Positions 25,754 through 37,821 of a DNA stretch of 64,000 nucleotides are shown here, in pieces. Below the pieces are notes generated by a model. The model saw nothing but the letters and a program-made list of their open reading frames with translations. It made no database searches and was not told where the DNA came from. Each line of letters opens with the position of its first letter. Within the stretch, counting starts at the first letter, position 1. The stretch is from positions 27,654 through 91,653 of the forward strand of contig MCFG01000284.1 in NCBI GenBank assembly GCA_002104895.1, written 5' to 3'. Source of the stretch: Anaeromyces robustus (Eukaryota > Neocallimastigomycota > Neocallimastigomycetes > Neocallimastigales > Neocallimastigaceae). The position numbers were made by a program, and so were the translations under genes.

Positions 25754-26201
25754 GATAAAAATTTATGAAGTCTCCTAAATAATTGTTCTTTTTTTAATAA
25801 TATGTATAAGTGGATATGCAGGAAATGAGATATTTGTATTTTCTTTTAAATTTACCTTTCATGTATTTCTGTATATTATCACTGTATGAATCCATTGTAA
25901 TTGCGTTAATTATTGTATGAGCTTGATTCACTCAAATGCATGTGCTTATACTTTATTAGAATTTAGAATAGTTATTTTTGAGTTCTTCACCTTTAACTTT
26001 TTTTTAATTTCATGAATTTAAGAATTTACAAGATTTCAAATATATTTACATTCGCAAAAAGAGATTTTATAACAACTATCAATATTCTAAAAGTGTTTTT
26101 ATAATAGTGTAAAGAAGATAAACAATTGTAAAATTTAAACAACAGTGAAAAATTTACATTCAGTTATTACTAGTCTACATTTTTTTTAACTCGATCTTTT
26201 T

Positions 26202-26257
<56 letters not shown>

Positions 26258-26319
26258 TTTAGTTTTGCACTTTCATTTTTCTTTTTTATTTTTTTCAATA
26301 TTAAATATATATAATCACA
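25750..26319 (+). promoter_or_regulatory. Putative LINE 5' UTR with internal A38 tract
   Basis: These 570 bp lie between the poly(A) of the truncated copy and the ATG of the long ORF. They contain no ORF and should hold an internal promoter if the element is complete. An uninterrupted A38 run (26207-26244) splits the segment. It may be part of the leader, or 25750-26244 may be a separate short retroposed sequence with its own tail. Confidence 0.45.
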
Positions 26320-29300
26320 ATGGTACGGAATTTTTATAATAGTAACGAAAATAGTAATGTGTTTGTTCGTGGTTTCCGTTGTTATGGAATTGATATTAAC
26401 AACACTAGCATTATCTTCATCAATGGCCTTCACTCATGGACCAATGCATATATGATGGATTTTCTGGAATCGAAATTTAAGGAGTTCAACAAGTACATTC
26501 TTTCAGTTAAACGATCTATGTGTTCTAGAGGTTGGTATTTTAGGATCAAGGTTTTATCATCTGACTTCAAATTTGATGATTTCAAAAAGAAATTTGTATC
26601 ACATATCTCAAATGCTCGCTTGTCGTATAGTAATTGCACTCATTATATTCGTAAAAGATCACTTCAACAGACCAGAAATCAACTATTTTCTTCTTCAACA
26701 AACTTTAATGATTCAATCAATAACCAAAGTAATTCTACAACAAACTTTAATGATTCAATTAATAACCAAAGTAATTCTACTACAACATCCTCACAATCTA
26801 ATACTTCAGATTCTTCTCAACGCAACTCATTAGTTAGTATACACTCTAATCTCAACTCTCTTAATTCTATCAAAGATAAGTTTACTTTTTGTCTCAGTTG
26901 GAATACCAATGGATGGAACCATGAAAAGAAAGATAGTATCGAATACTTTATCACATTATTCAAACCTCTTTTCCTCTGTTTTCAAGAAACAAAGAATGGT
27001 TCTGGTTCCAATAGTAGTCAACCATGTAAAGTCACTATTCCCAATTACCGTTATTTTGTTAGAAGAGCAGTTGATAGTATTCCAGGCATGAGAGGTTTAT
27101 TTTTAGGTTTTCATAAATCTTGTCAAGCAATACTTGAAGAGAATTCATTTAATTACATTATTTCCTTAACCAATTATAATATCTACGACTCTAAATGCTC
27201 TGTTGGAAATGTATATATCCCCGTCAGCTCTCATTCTACACAAGTGAAGTGTGCTTTAGCAGAAGTTATTGAATGGCTTAATATTCATCGTGATCATGCT
27301 TCTATTCTTGTTGGGGATTTTAACATGAAAACAGTGGACCTTGAAGAAAAAATATCACAAATTAATGGTTGGATGATTTTACCTCTCAATAGTTCAAGAA
27401 TCTCTTGGGTTCAAGGTAATCTATCTTCAGATATTGATCATGCTTTGGTTAATTATAAAATGTTGAACCTTATATCGTATGCTTCTTTTATTGATTATCA
27501 CCCAGTCTCTGATCATAAACCAATGCTAGTATATTGTAAGAAAAACTTTGTTGATCTCTCCTTTACTCACCCAAAAAAGGTTGTTCAATGGAATAGAATT
27601 CGCTGTAAGGAAATGAAAAACGATATTGTTGACAATAACAAGTTTGCTATTTTAAATAATGAGATTTTTAATAATCCTTATCTTTCTATTGATGATCTAG
27701 TTGATAAGTTTATTGATACATCTAATTCAATTGCAGAGGATCTTGAAATTACATCTTCTACTGAAATTAGGAAATCAATGTTCCATATGTCACGTAATAT
27801 TTACTGTCTTCAAAGAATTAAAAGCTTGAAGTATCGACAAATTAAAAAGAGCCATTTAGATTATGAACCTAATCAATTTATTATCCTTGTTGCATCTTAT
27901 AATAAATTATGCCAATCTATTCATAAAAAATGTAATGAATTTAGAAGACAAAACTATTTATTTTGGATTAAAATAGGCTGCGAGGCTACCTTAAAAAATG
28001 ACAGCAGAAAATCATGGTCATGGATTAAGAAGAATATTAAAAATAACAATCAGGAGTTATTTATACCTCATCCTATCAGAGACCACCAAGATAACTTAGT
28101 GTATAGTACTAAAGATCAATTAGATGTTTGGTGTAATTATTATAAGAAACTTAGTAATGACTCTACTGGACATAGCATGAATAAAAAATTCTGGAAGTAT
28201 TCTCCCGCTATCAATCGTATAAAGAGTGGAAATAACATAGTATGGGATATTAACCAAGATATCAGCATTGAAGAAATCAAAAAGGCCATCCTTTCTATCC
28301 CTAACTTTAAAGCCTCGGGTCCCGACGGTATCCCTATTGAATTTTATAAAGCTTTAATTCCTGATTCCTCTTCAGATGACTCTGCAAATAATGATTCCTA
28401 TATTCCGGCTGGTCTTAGTTGTTTCCATTTCTTAATTAATCGTATTTGGAATGGTGATTTTCCTATTTTTTGGAATAATGCATCCATTGTTTCTATCCCA
28501 AAAAAAGGCGATCTTTCTAATTGTGATAACTATCGTGGTATCTCTCTTATCAATAATGGTATTAAGATTCTTTCGAAAATTATTGCTTCTAGAATTTCTG
28601 AATATGGTATAAGTCATGGATTCATTAGACCAGAACAATTTGGCTTTCGGAATAAGGAAGAATGTATTAGTCTTTTTATCTCTATTCTTTCTATTTGTCA
28701 AAGACGTAAATTCAAAGGGGAAGATACTTATTTAGCTTTTCTGGATCTTAAAAAAGCTTACGATTCTGTGCCCATCTATAACATTTTATCGAAAATTTAT
28801 ACTCTTGGTATACAAGGAAAATGCTTTCAATTTTTGGAGAACCTATATCTGTCTTCCAAAGCTTGTGTTAAAATTAATGGACAATTTTCCGATTCCTTCA
28901 GTATACTTAAAGGAGTTCGACAAGGATGTCCCTTATCTCCTATACTTTTTAATTTGTTTATCAACGACATCTTCAACGATTGCCTGCATAATGGTGTGAA
29001 AATAGATACTGAATATTGCTGTGGAGGATTATTTGCTGATGATATTGTTCTTTGTGCCCCTAGTAGATCTCGTATGAATAAACTTCTTCGCTCAGTTAGT
29101 AAATGGGCTAAGGACAATGAGATGACTTTTGGAATTAATAAATGTGCCACATTTGCTGTTAGACATGAAAATTCGGAATATATTCTTAGAGAAGACCCTA
29201 CCTTTTATTTAACAGGAATCCCAATCCCTAAAACAGATTGTTATACTTACCTTGGTGTTCCCTTTCACAAATCTCTAGATTTAAAATTCGTTATTAGTAA

Positions 29301-30567
29301 AATGAAAAATAAAGTTAGTAAGGCTTTGTTTTCAATTCAAGGTTTTTTAAAAAATGATCTGATTCCTATTCCTCTTAAAAGAACTTTATTCTCTGCAAAA
29401 GTTATTGGACAAGTTTCCTATTACGCTCCTTTGCTTGGTTCTAACAAAAACAATACTAGTTCTACACAAACAATTATTAACAAAGGTTTTTATTGGATTT
29501 TAGGCTACTCGAAACCTAATTCTTTTGTTTCTATTTATTGCATCTCAAAAGAACTCAATATTCCTCCACTTTCTGGTAAATGTGCTTTAGCTCAGGTTAG
29601 ATGTTTTAATAAGTGGAAGGACTCCAACTGCATTATCTCTAAGATAGTTAATAATGTTGCTACAACAAGAAAATGGACTTGGGACAAAGAAAGTAAAATA
29701 TTAAATGATAAATTAAACAATATTTCATCCTCTTCTAAAGAAATTATGGAATTCTATTGGGACAGAGACATGAACAGTGATAAATCAATTAAAGCTAAAA
29801 CTTATAAAATGTACAAATTTGAAGAATCAAGGAATTACTTAAAACTTAATCTAGAATATCCTGAATATAGCAAAGGTTTTAGGTGGATACTTAGGGCAAG
29901 ATGTGGATATAAAATCGATGCTAGAGTTGCTAAAGCTGCAAAAATGATTAATAATTCTTGTCCTAATTGTTGTTCATGTTGTTTCCATTGTGACAGTTAT
30001 CAGAGAATTGATCATTGGTTTATAAATTGTTTCTTATTTAAAAATCTTCGTATTGATCACTTCTCTGATCTAGATAGAAATTTTTTTTATTTTTTAGATA
30101 GTCTTTTTAATAGTTTAGTTAGGACCAGTAATAACCCTAGTGTAGATAATAGAATTAATAGTATTGTTAAGGGTTATAAAAATAGTAATAATATGAGGTT
30201 TAATTGTATTAGTAATATAGATATATTAGGTAATAAAAAAATAGTTAATAGGTATAGTATTTATATTTTTTTAATTGGTGGAAGGGATTATGGTTTTAGT
30301 GATAGAATTAACGATAGTCCATACAAAATGGAATGGGAATGTTTGTTTAAGTGTCAGACTGAATCTGGTACTTATTCAAAATCCCCATTCTTGTTGCGAT
30401 CTGCGGCTCTATTGAATGATATCATGCCTGTTGTCTGTAAAAGACAACATATATTGTTCAATAAATTTAAAACCAACCTCTCCAGGAACGTCAATGCTGA
30501 TAACACAGTAGGACAGCCTAGTAGGGCAAATGCCGATCCTATTTCCGACCCTAGTGGAATAGGATAG
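26320..30567 (+). CDS. Full-length LINE polyprotein: APE endonuclease, reverse transcriptase, Cys/His knuckle
   Basis: The 1415-residue ORF is uninterrupted. An EEP/APE-like endonuclease occupies about 185-415 (SWNTNGWN, FQETKNGSG, LVGDFNMK, SDHKPML), nicking target DNA to prime reverse transcription. The reverse transcriptase occupies about 640-990: IPKKGDLSNCDNYRGISL, FLDLKKAYDSVP (first catalytic Asp), GVRQGCPLSPILFNLF and LFADDIVL (catalytic Asp pair). Near 1215-1240 a CFHC-x7-H-x4-C knuckle resembles the zf-RVT motif of L1/R1-type elements. The first 120 residues have an RRM-like rhythm (SIIFINGL, then RGWYFRIKV) and may stand in for ORF1, because no separate ORF1 is visible. A 42-bp direct duplication (26698-26781) repeats TNFNDSINNQSNST in frame. 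All key residues are intact, so activity is plausible. Confidence 0.93.
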   Translation: MVRNFYNSNENSNVFVRGFRCYGIDINNTSIIFINGLHSWTNAYMMDFLESKFKEFNKYILSVKRSMCSRGWYFRIKVLSSDFKFDDFKKKFVSHISNARLSYSNCTHYIRKRSLQQTRNQLFSSSTNFNDSINNQSNSTTNFNDSINNQSNSTTTSSQSNTSDSSQRNSLVSIHSNLNSLNSIKDKFTFCLSWNTNGWNHEKKDSIEYFITLFKPLFLCFQETKNGSGSNSSQPCKVTIPNYRYFVRRAVDSIPGMRGLFLGFHKSCQAILEENSFNYIISLTNYNIYDSKCSVGNVYIPVSSHSTQVKCALAEVIEWLNIHRDHASILVGDFNMKTVDLEEKISQINGWMILPLNSSRISWVQGNLSSDIDHALVNYKMLNLISYASFIDYHPVSDHKPMLVYCKKNFVDLSFTHPKKVVQWNRIRCKEMKNDIVDNNKFAILNNEIFNNPYLSIDDLVDKFIDTSNSIAEDLEITSSTEIRKSMFHMSRNIYCLQRIKSLKYRQIKKSHLDYEPNQFIILVASYNKLCQSIHKKCNEFRRQNYLFWIKIGCEATLKNDSRKSWSWIKKNIKNNNQELFIPHPIRDHQDNLVYSTKDQLDVWCNYYKKLSNDSTGHSMNKKFWKYSPAINRIKSGNNIVWDINQDISIEEIKKAILSIPNFKASGPDGIPIEFYKALIPDSSSDDSANNDSYIPAGLSCFHFLINRIWNGDFPIFWNNASIVSIPKKGDLSNCDNYRGISLINNGIKILSKIIASRISEYGISHGFIRPEQFGFRNKEECISLFISILSICQRRKFKGEDTYLAFLDLKKAYDSVPIYNILSKIYTLGIQGKCFQFLENLYLSSKACVKINGQFSDSFSILKGVRQGCPLSPILFNLFINDIFNDCLHNGVKIDTEYCCGGLFADDIVLCAPSRSRMNKLLRSVSKWAKDNEMTFGINKCATFAVRHENSEYILREDPTFYLTGIPIPKTDCYTYLGVPFHKSLDLKFVISKMKNKVSKALFSIQGFLKNDLIPIPLKRTLFSAKVIGQVSYYAPLLGSNKNNTSSTQTIINKGFYWILGYSKPNSFVSIYCISKELNIPPLSGKCALAQVRCFNKWKDSNCIISKIVNNVATTRKWTWDKESKILNDKLNNISSSSKEIMEFYWDRDMNSDKSIKAKTYKMYKFEESRNYLKLNLEYPEYSKGFRWILRARCGYKIDARVAKAAKMINNSCPNCCSCCFHCDSYQRIDHWFINCFLFKNLRIDHFSDLDRNFFYFLDSLFNSLVRTSNNPSVDNRINSIVKGYKNSNNMRFNCISNIDILGNKKIVNRYSIYIFLIGGRDYGFSDRINDSPYKMEWECLFKCQTESGTYSKSPFLLRSAALLNDIMPVVCKRQHILFNKFKTNLSRNVNADNTVGQPSRANADPISDPSGIG

Positions 30568-30817
30568 ATCAATTTTACTTTAATTCTATATTTAGAATTA
30601 AGGGCTTGTATGGATTTATTGTTTTTAAATATTATTATACTATTTTTTTTCCCTCCAGTATTATTTATTATTATCTATAATATATTACTGGTTTTTATTT
30701 TTTTTTAGTAGTATCATTTTTTTTCATTGTGTGTTTTTTTTATGATTCATGTATTTTAATATTTAAATTCAATAAAGTTGACGTACAAATTGTGTGCCAT
30801 AAAAAAAAAAAAAAAAA
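30568..30817 (+). other. LINE 3' UTR and poly(A)
   Basis: Homologous to 25487-25749 with minor indels. AATAAA at 30771-30776 lies about 20 bp before the 3' end gtgtgccat. A17 follows at 30801-30817 and then the right target-site duplication. The UTR outside the tail is T-rich and non-coding. Confidence 0.8.
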
Positions 30818-30829
30818 TTACATTCCATT

Positions 30830-32409
30830 TATTAATGTTATTATAAATATTATTAATATTTAAAGGGAATTTATTTTAATTATTTAGTTTTTTGTCATAA
30901 TTTTATGTTTTTTTTTCATTAATTTATATATTTCACATGACTTCTTATTTTCAATAAATAATTTCATATTTTAAGATATTACATAATATTATATAACATA
31001 TAACATTAATATAACATTAAAGATTGTGGTTCAAAGAATTCTGTAAAAATATTTCATAAAATAAAAAAAAAAAATTATAAAAACAACAAAAACAACAAAA
31101 ATTAATCTTTTTTAAAAAAAAAAGATCATACAATTTCTAGATGAATATGGTATTCTTTATGATATTAATGAATAGTAATTATTAATGCTTTTTTTTTTTT
31201 TTTTTTCTTTGTAAGAAAATATTTTGTTAATATGTTTTTTGTGAGGACATAATTTTTTTATTCTTATTTTTTGTGTGTTTACATGTATATTTTATTTTTT
31301 AAAAACAATAAATGAAATGATAAATGTCCTAAAAAGTTATATTAAAATTCGAAACAATATTTAAGATTTTTGTTTTATCTTAATAAAAAAAAAAAAAAAA
31401 AAAAACATACATATACACGTACAGACATACAAAAAAAAAAAATAATAATAATAAAATAAAAAATATATTAAAAAATAAAAAAAAAAAACTATTTATTTTT
31501 CTGTTGATTTTAACTATTATTATCTCCATTTTTAAATATGAAAAAAATTGGTTAATTAAATAATTAAAAATCTATATTGTATTTATCAATCTAGAAAAAA
31601 AAAAAAAAAAAGTTTTATAATTTCTTTTAAAATTATATTTATTATTTAATTTTTCATAGTTTTTTAATAAATTATTTTATAAATATATTTAAAATATATA
31701 TATTTTGAATCTATTCTTCATTTTATTATATAATAAATATTCAAGAAAAAAAAAAAAAAAAAAAAAAAAGCAAAAAAAAAAAGTAATAATATAACACATA
31801 AATATATTATAAAAGAGTAAATGGTTAAATAATTATAATAATTTTTTTTTTTAAAATTTTTATTTATATTTTGAAATTTTTTTTGGTTTTTTTTTTTTTT
31901 TTTTAAAAACTTTTTTTTTTATATAAATTATATTTAGTTGCGTTTTATTATTTGTTAATAAAATTCTTATGAATTAAATAAATATTATTATTATTATTTT
32001 TTTTAAATAAATAGTATGTATAAAAAAAATTATAAATATAATTTAATATTATTTATTTTTAAATTATATATTTATAATTTATAATTATGTGAACCATATT
32101 GGATGGTTAATAATTTAATACAAATGATTACTTAAATTTTTCTTCTAAATTTTCAACTATATATTATTATTATTATTTGATATGTGCATATGTTATTGAA
32201 TTAATTTACGATATATATACTAAATTTATATATATATTAAATTTATTTTTATTTGCGTATTATAAAGTTGAAATATAAATTTTAGTTTCTTTTTTAACAA
32301 TTAGAAAAAAACTTTGTAAAATATTATTTATTTATATATATTTTTAAAAATAAAAATAAATATATATATATATTTTTTTTAATAAATATTAAATATTTGA
32401 TATTTTTAT
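30830..32409. other. Intergenic region between LINE and IMPDH
   Basis: A/T-rich with A and T runs. No ORF, tRNA-like structure or recognised repeat was found. The last part is the 3' flank of the IMPDH gene, which is on the - strand. Confidence 0.6.
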
Positions 32410-33960
32410 TTATTGGTAAAGTCTTTTTTCATAAGAGTAAAGACCGTGAACACCACCTTCAATTTGAGCACTGCTAGTTCTCTTTTCGAAACGAACAGTA
32501 CCATTATCAACATTTTCCCAAAGTTGCTTTAAGGACTTAACACCAATATCTTGCATACTGTGTTTAAGACCAAGTTCAAGATATTCTAAGAATTTCTTAA
32601 CACTACCACGGTCAACAACAGAACCAGAAACACCTTGAGCAACCTTAATTTTATCACTTTCAGAGTAGTAACGCTTACTGGCAGCACCTCCAGAATCCAT
32701 AGCATCTAAACTACCCATACCACGGTAACGCTTTAATTTCTTACCTTCATGGTAGAAGTATTCTCCTGGAGATTCAGTAGTACCAGCTAAAAGACCACCC
32801 ATCATAACACCACTAGCACCAAGAGCAATGGCCTTAACAATATGACCAACATTTTGGATACCACCATCAGCAATACATGGAATACCGAATTGACGGGCTA
32901 ATTGACAAACACGGTAAACAGCAGTACCTTGTGGACGACCACAAGCCATAACTTCTTGAGTAATACAAATACTACCACTACCCATACCAATTCTAAGACC
33001 ATCAACACCAGCTTCAATAAGGTTACGAGCTTGTTCCTTAGTAACAACATTACCACCAATAACATCAATATGTGGGTAATTTTCTTTAATGAATTTAATC
33101 ATATCAATTTGGAAGGAAGAGTTACCTTGACTACTATCAATAACAACAATATCTAAACCGGCTTCAACTAAAGCAGCAACTCTCTTTTTATCTTCTGGGT
33201 GAGTACTAATAGCAGCAGCACATAATAATTGGTTGCTCTTGTGAACAGTAGAAGCATTTGGGAAATCACGAGTCTTAATAAGATCAGAACGAGCAAGTAA
33301 AGCAACAAGACGATATTCATCATCAACAATTAATAATTTACCTTTCTTTGATTTTCTTAAAATTTCATTAGCTTCATGTAAAGAAATACCATCCTTAGCA
33401 GTAACTAAGTCAGTAGTCATAACATCTTTAAGTTTAATCTTAAGATCAGCTTCGCTTTGAAGGAAGTCAATATCACGAGAGGTAACAATACCTAAAAGTT
33501 TAGACTTCATTTTACCATTTTCAGTGATTGGAATACCACAGAAACCATATTTCATTTTAGTATTAATAACATCTTCAACAACATTATCTGGACTCATACA
33601 TAATGGATCAAGAATGAAACCATTTTCAAATTTTTTAACTTTTCTTACCATATCAGCTTGCTTTTCAATAGTACAATTGTGGTGAATAACACCTAAACCA
33701 CCCATTAAAGCCATACTAATAGCCATATCAGTTTCAGTGACAGTATCCATAGGACTTGAAACGAATGGAGTTTTAATTTTATAGTGTCTGGTAATATGAG
33801 TTTCACAGGTTGCAGCATCAGCTGGAAAATCAATAAAACCTGGTAAAATAAGGAAATCATTGTAAGTCATACCAACAGAAGATTTTCTGTCAAATAATTC
33901 TTCAGCAGTAAGACCATCTTCAACATCGACGGTTTTTAATAAATCCTTGACAGTAGTCAT
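32410..33960 (-). CDS. IMD: IMP dehydrogenase
   Basis: Oxidises IMP to XMP with NAD+, the committed step of guanine nucleotide synthesis; a cytosolic tetramer. The 516-residue ORF matches full eukaryotic length and has no intron, unlike most genes here. Visible features: N-terminal barrel start [23 protein letters not shown], paired CBS modules at about 115-235 ([11 protein letters not shown] and [19 protein letters not shown]), the catalytic loop [12 protein letters not shown] with the nucleophilic Cys near residue 330, [15 protein letters not shown] (phosphate site), [16 protein letters not shown] and the flap [11 protein letters not shown]. The sequence is noticeably less AT-rich than neighbouring genes, consistent with high expression and strong codon preference. 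The start at 33960 is the only in-frame ATG at family length. Confidence 0.97.
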   Translation of the reverse strand: MTTVKDLLKTVDVEDGLTAEELFDRKSSVGMTYNDFLILPGFIDFPADAATCETHITRHYKIKTPFVSSPMDTVTETDMAISMALMGGLGVIHHNCTIEKQADMVRKVKKFENGFILDPLCMSPDNVVEDVINTKMKYGFCGIPITENGKMKSKLLGIVTSRDIDFLQSEADLKIKLKDVMTTDLVTAKDGISLHEANEILRKSKKGKLLIVDDEYRLVALLARSDLIKTRDFPNASTVHKSNQLLCAAAISTHPEDKKRVAALVEAGLDIVVIDSSQGNSSFQIDMIKFIKENYPHIDVIGGNVVTKEQARNLIEAGVDGLRIGMGSGSICITQEVMACGRPQGTAVYRVCQLARQFGIPCIADGGIQNVGHIVKAIALGASGVMMGGLLAGTTESPGEYFYHEGKKLKRYRGMGSLDAMDSGGAASKRYYSESDKIKVAQGVSGSVVDRGSVKKFLEYLELGLKHSMQDIGVKSLKQLWENVDNGTVRFEKRTSSAQIEGGVHGLYSYEKRLYQ

Positions 33961-35429
33961 TTTAATTTATTATTTATATATATTTATTTTTTTTTTTAAT
34001 TATTATTTTGTATTTTTTTAAAATTATTTTTATATTTTTTAAATTATTTTTTTATTATATAAATAAATAATACTTTTTATTTAAAAAAAAAAAATACAAT
34101 TAAAAAAATTTTAAAAAAAAAAAATTTTTAAATAAAAACAAAAATTATAAAAAAAAATTTAAATCACTAATATATTAGATTATTAATCATAAATATATTA
34201 ATTTAAATTCATTTATTATGGTGTATTAATAATTCATATATAACAATAATTTTATAAAAAAAAATAAATGGATGATGATTGGCTATTTCATATTTAAAAA
34301 ATTTTTTTTTTAAAACAAATAAAATAAAAACATTATAAATAAATATATATAAAAATATAAATATAAATAAATAAATTAATATATAAATAAATATATATAT
34401 ATAAAAGATGTAAAGTTTTACAGTAATATATTGAATTATAAAATTACATTAAACAATACTTCATCCATATAATCATCTATCATAATATTTATAAAAAATA
34501 GATTAAATTATAATTTAATCTAAAGAGATTAAAAAAAAAAAAAAAAAAAAAATAGATTAAAAAGAAAAACAAAACACCTTTTTGTATTTATTTTCAGTCG
34601 TTATATTATTTATTTAAAGAAGATAAATAAGTATATTTAATAATTAATAAATAATGCTTTTAAAAGGATTTTATTATTCACTAGAAAAGAATCTCGTATA
34701 TATATTTTAATTATTAAATATCTTATATATATATATAATATCATAAAAATAAAATTCTCAATAATGCAATGCTTTACGAATTAACAATACTTTAATAGTT
34801 TTTTTTTTGTGCATGATTTTCATTTAAAAACTTCCTTTTTTATATAATTAATATATAAATTTGTAAAATTATTTTTTTAAATCACATTCTTTAAAAATAC
34901 AAAACAACACATGATATACACGTGATTTAAATATATACTTTTAAAATAAAATTATGTTTGATAATATTTATTAAAACTTTTTTATTTTTTAGAATGTTTT
35001 TTTTTTAACAAATGTTATGTTTTTAGCATTAAAAAAAAAGAACTTTTTTAAAAAAATAAAAACAAATTTAAATTTTAAAAATAATTAAAATTAAAATTAT
35101 TTAAAAAATAATTAAAATATAATAAATTAAAACTATTTAAAAAATAATTAAAATATAATAAAAAGTTTAAATAAATAAAAAAATAATTTTTTTTTAAATA
35201 ATAGGAATAAAAATATAAGAACGACAACAATGTATCAGAAAAATTAATTCGTTATTATGTAGGTATTCTATTAAATATTTTTTGAATTTAATAGTATTCC
35301 TAATGACAATTTTAATTGAACATGTATTTTATATTGTTCATTCTATATAAAATATTATAAAAACATAATAAATTTAAAGTATAAAGAATCATTATGGTGA
35401 AAATTTGTAAACATATTATTCTTGTTTTC

Positions 35430-35464
<35 letters not shown>

Positions 35465-36560
35465 ATTAATAATAAAAAAAAACATACAAATTAATATTGA
35501 TAATTTGTTATGTTTTTTTTTTTTAATATTGCTTTTTTTTTTTTTTCTTTCAATAATTTTGTCATATTCATAATAATAATAATTTTTTTATTTTAATATT
35601 TTGTATTTTTTTTTATATATAAATAAAGATAGATTAAAATTTTAATTAATTTTTTAATTTTTCTATTTTTTAAATATTTTAATAAAATTTTTTCATTAAT
35701 AAACTTTAATTATTAATAAAATTAAAATTTTAATTTATTTATCAAAATAAAAATTTAATTAATTAAATAGTTTACATTTTTTCATATTTAAATAATTTTT
35801 TATATTTAAATAATTAAAATTATATTTATATTTAAATATATTCTATACCCACAATAACATATAAAAAGTTTTTATTATTAAATAACAATTATTTAAACTA
35901 TAAAAAAAAATATTAAAATAATATAAACATATATTTTTGAATGGCTTTTTTATTTATGACTTTTTGTTATTAGTATTAATTATTATTATTATTATTGTTA
36001 TTATTGTAGTTAATATTTAATAATTTTAATATAAATAAATACATATAAAAGTTTATCAACAAAAAATTATATGTATTATTTGTTGGTTCTTGATTTAATA
36101 ATACTTTAATAATTATTTGTAACAAATTTTTTATGTATAACTTATTTTTATTATATAATTTATTTTTTATTATCTATGCTTATATCTTTTTTATTAAATT
36201 TTAATATACTAATATTTATTGGAATAATATATAATATAAATTAAGCTTTTTATTTTAATTAAAAAATTCTTTTATGGATTAATAGAACCTGTATGTAATA
36301 AAATAAAGTAATAATAAAAAGTTATATGTATATATGTATAATTATTTTTTAAAGTCGAATTTCATTTCTTAATTTGAAATTTATTAATTTCTTTATATTT
36401 TTTTATTAATTTTATGTTTCTTCCTTTTAATTTTATTTATTTTGAACATAATTAAAGATTTTTAATGAGTAGTAATTAATAAAGAAATATTGTTACATTT
36501 TTTAATAATTAAGTATTGAATATACTCAAGTTATTAATAAAAATAATACTAAAATAAACA
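33961..36560. other. Intergenic region, IMPDH promoter side
   Basis: 2.6 kb of A/T-rich sequence, divergent to the IMPDH gene (-) and the membrane-protein gene (+). It has an ATT microsatellite at 35432-35462 and a short direct duplication near 35085-35163 (ttaaaaaataattaaaatat twice). No gene or recognisable regulatory motif was found. Confidence 0.6.
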
Positions 36561-37759
36561 ATGGAAGTTAGCAAAACATCTACTAATAAGGTTAATATTT
36601 ATTGTAAAAATATATGAAATACATGTAAAATTATATTATTATACTTTATTTGTATTTAAATTCTTATTATGTACATTTTACATTTATTCATGTATATAAA
36701 GAGTACAGGATTTATAATTATAATTCTATTTTATATAACTGGACTTGACTTTATAATTTTAACATCCTTATTTCCAACAATTATAATAGAAAAGAATTTT
36801 ATAAAAGATTATCATGCTCATATTATTTCTTTTTTTATATCATTCATAATTGCATTTAATGGTAATATATTTATATTTAGTAATAATTACAAATTCATTA
36901 TTAATATTAAAATTTTTATATAATTACTTTATTACATATAATTGTTGAATTAAAAAAAAAAAAAAGTATTTTCAAATTCTGGAAAATGTACAAATTTAAT
37001 ATCAGCATTATTAAATATATTAACTTCTATTGGTCTGTTTATAGAGAATAGCAATATAGTTTTTATTATATGTTACTCTCTAAAAGGAATGGCTATTGGA
37101 AGTAATTTAAGTTTAGCTTTTCATATGCTTTCAAATAAAGAATGTTATGAAATTCAAAAGTATATACGAATTATAAATTTATTATATATTATTTTCATTA
37201 TCATATTTATTAAGTATTAAAGAAAAAAATAAAAAACATTCAATTTAATTAACTATAATATAATTTTTTTGTAAATATTTTTAAATATATAATATACAAT
37301 TAATAATTTAAAAAAATTATCGCTTATAAAAAAAAAGTATAAAAAGAAGAGTAATATCAGCATTCATTTACTTTTCTATAATATCTGGAGCATTGTTTTC
37401 AATATTAATAAAATGGATAGAGTAATATTTATATAATAAGTATTTATAATAATGATAAAAAATATTTATATTTAATAATAACAATTCTTTTAAATATACC
37501 TTATAAAAAGATGGAAGATATTATATCTATTTTCGTTACCATTTTCGACGACACTTTTAATTTTACTTTTATATAATAAACAGCTTAATAATGAATATTT
37601 AAAAAAATCCTATATGCTCACTATTGATTTTTCCGGGACTCTTATTCTTTATAGTAAATATTCATATAAATATTAACCAGAAGTACATATAAAAATATAT
37701 AATAAAAAGAAAAAATAGCTAATAAAAAAATAAAATATTAATATTATTATTAATATTAA

Positions 37760-37821
<62 letters not shown>

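Larger units (their letters stand above)
23805..30829 (+). mobile_element. Compound LINE insertion: truncated copy plus full-length copy within one TSD
   Basis: A 12-bp direct repeat, ttacattccatt, lies at 23805-23816 before the truncated copy and again at 30818-30829 after the poly(A) tail of the full-length copy. Between them are a 69-bp non-homologous segment, the truncated copy (23886-25749 including A35) and the full-length copy (about 25750-30817 including A17). The simplest reading is that the first LINE inserted at ttacattccatt and a second LINE then inserted into its poly(A) tail. Both copies are on the + strand and share the 3' end gtgtgccat(A)n. Confidence 0.85.

Noticed and set aside
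28432-28701. Antisense open frames within the LINE (also 26430-26639, 28827-29150, 30372-30572, 23857-24081, 25291-25491)
   Set aside because: They overlap the strongly supported + strand RT/EN frame and carry no motif of their own; they mirror its codon bias.
32902-33156. Open frame on the + strand inside IMPDH
   Set aside because: Thr/Asn-rich shadow of the - strand IMPDH codons.
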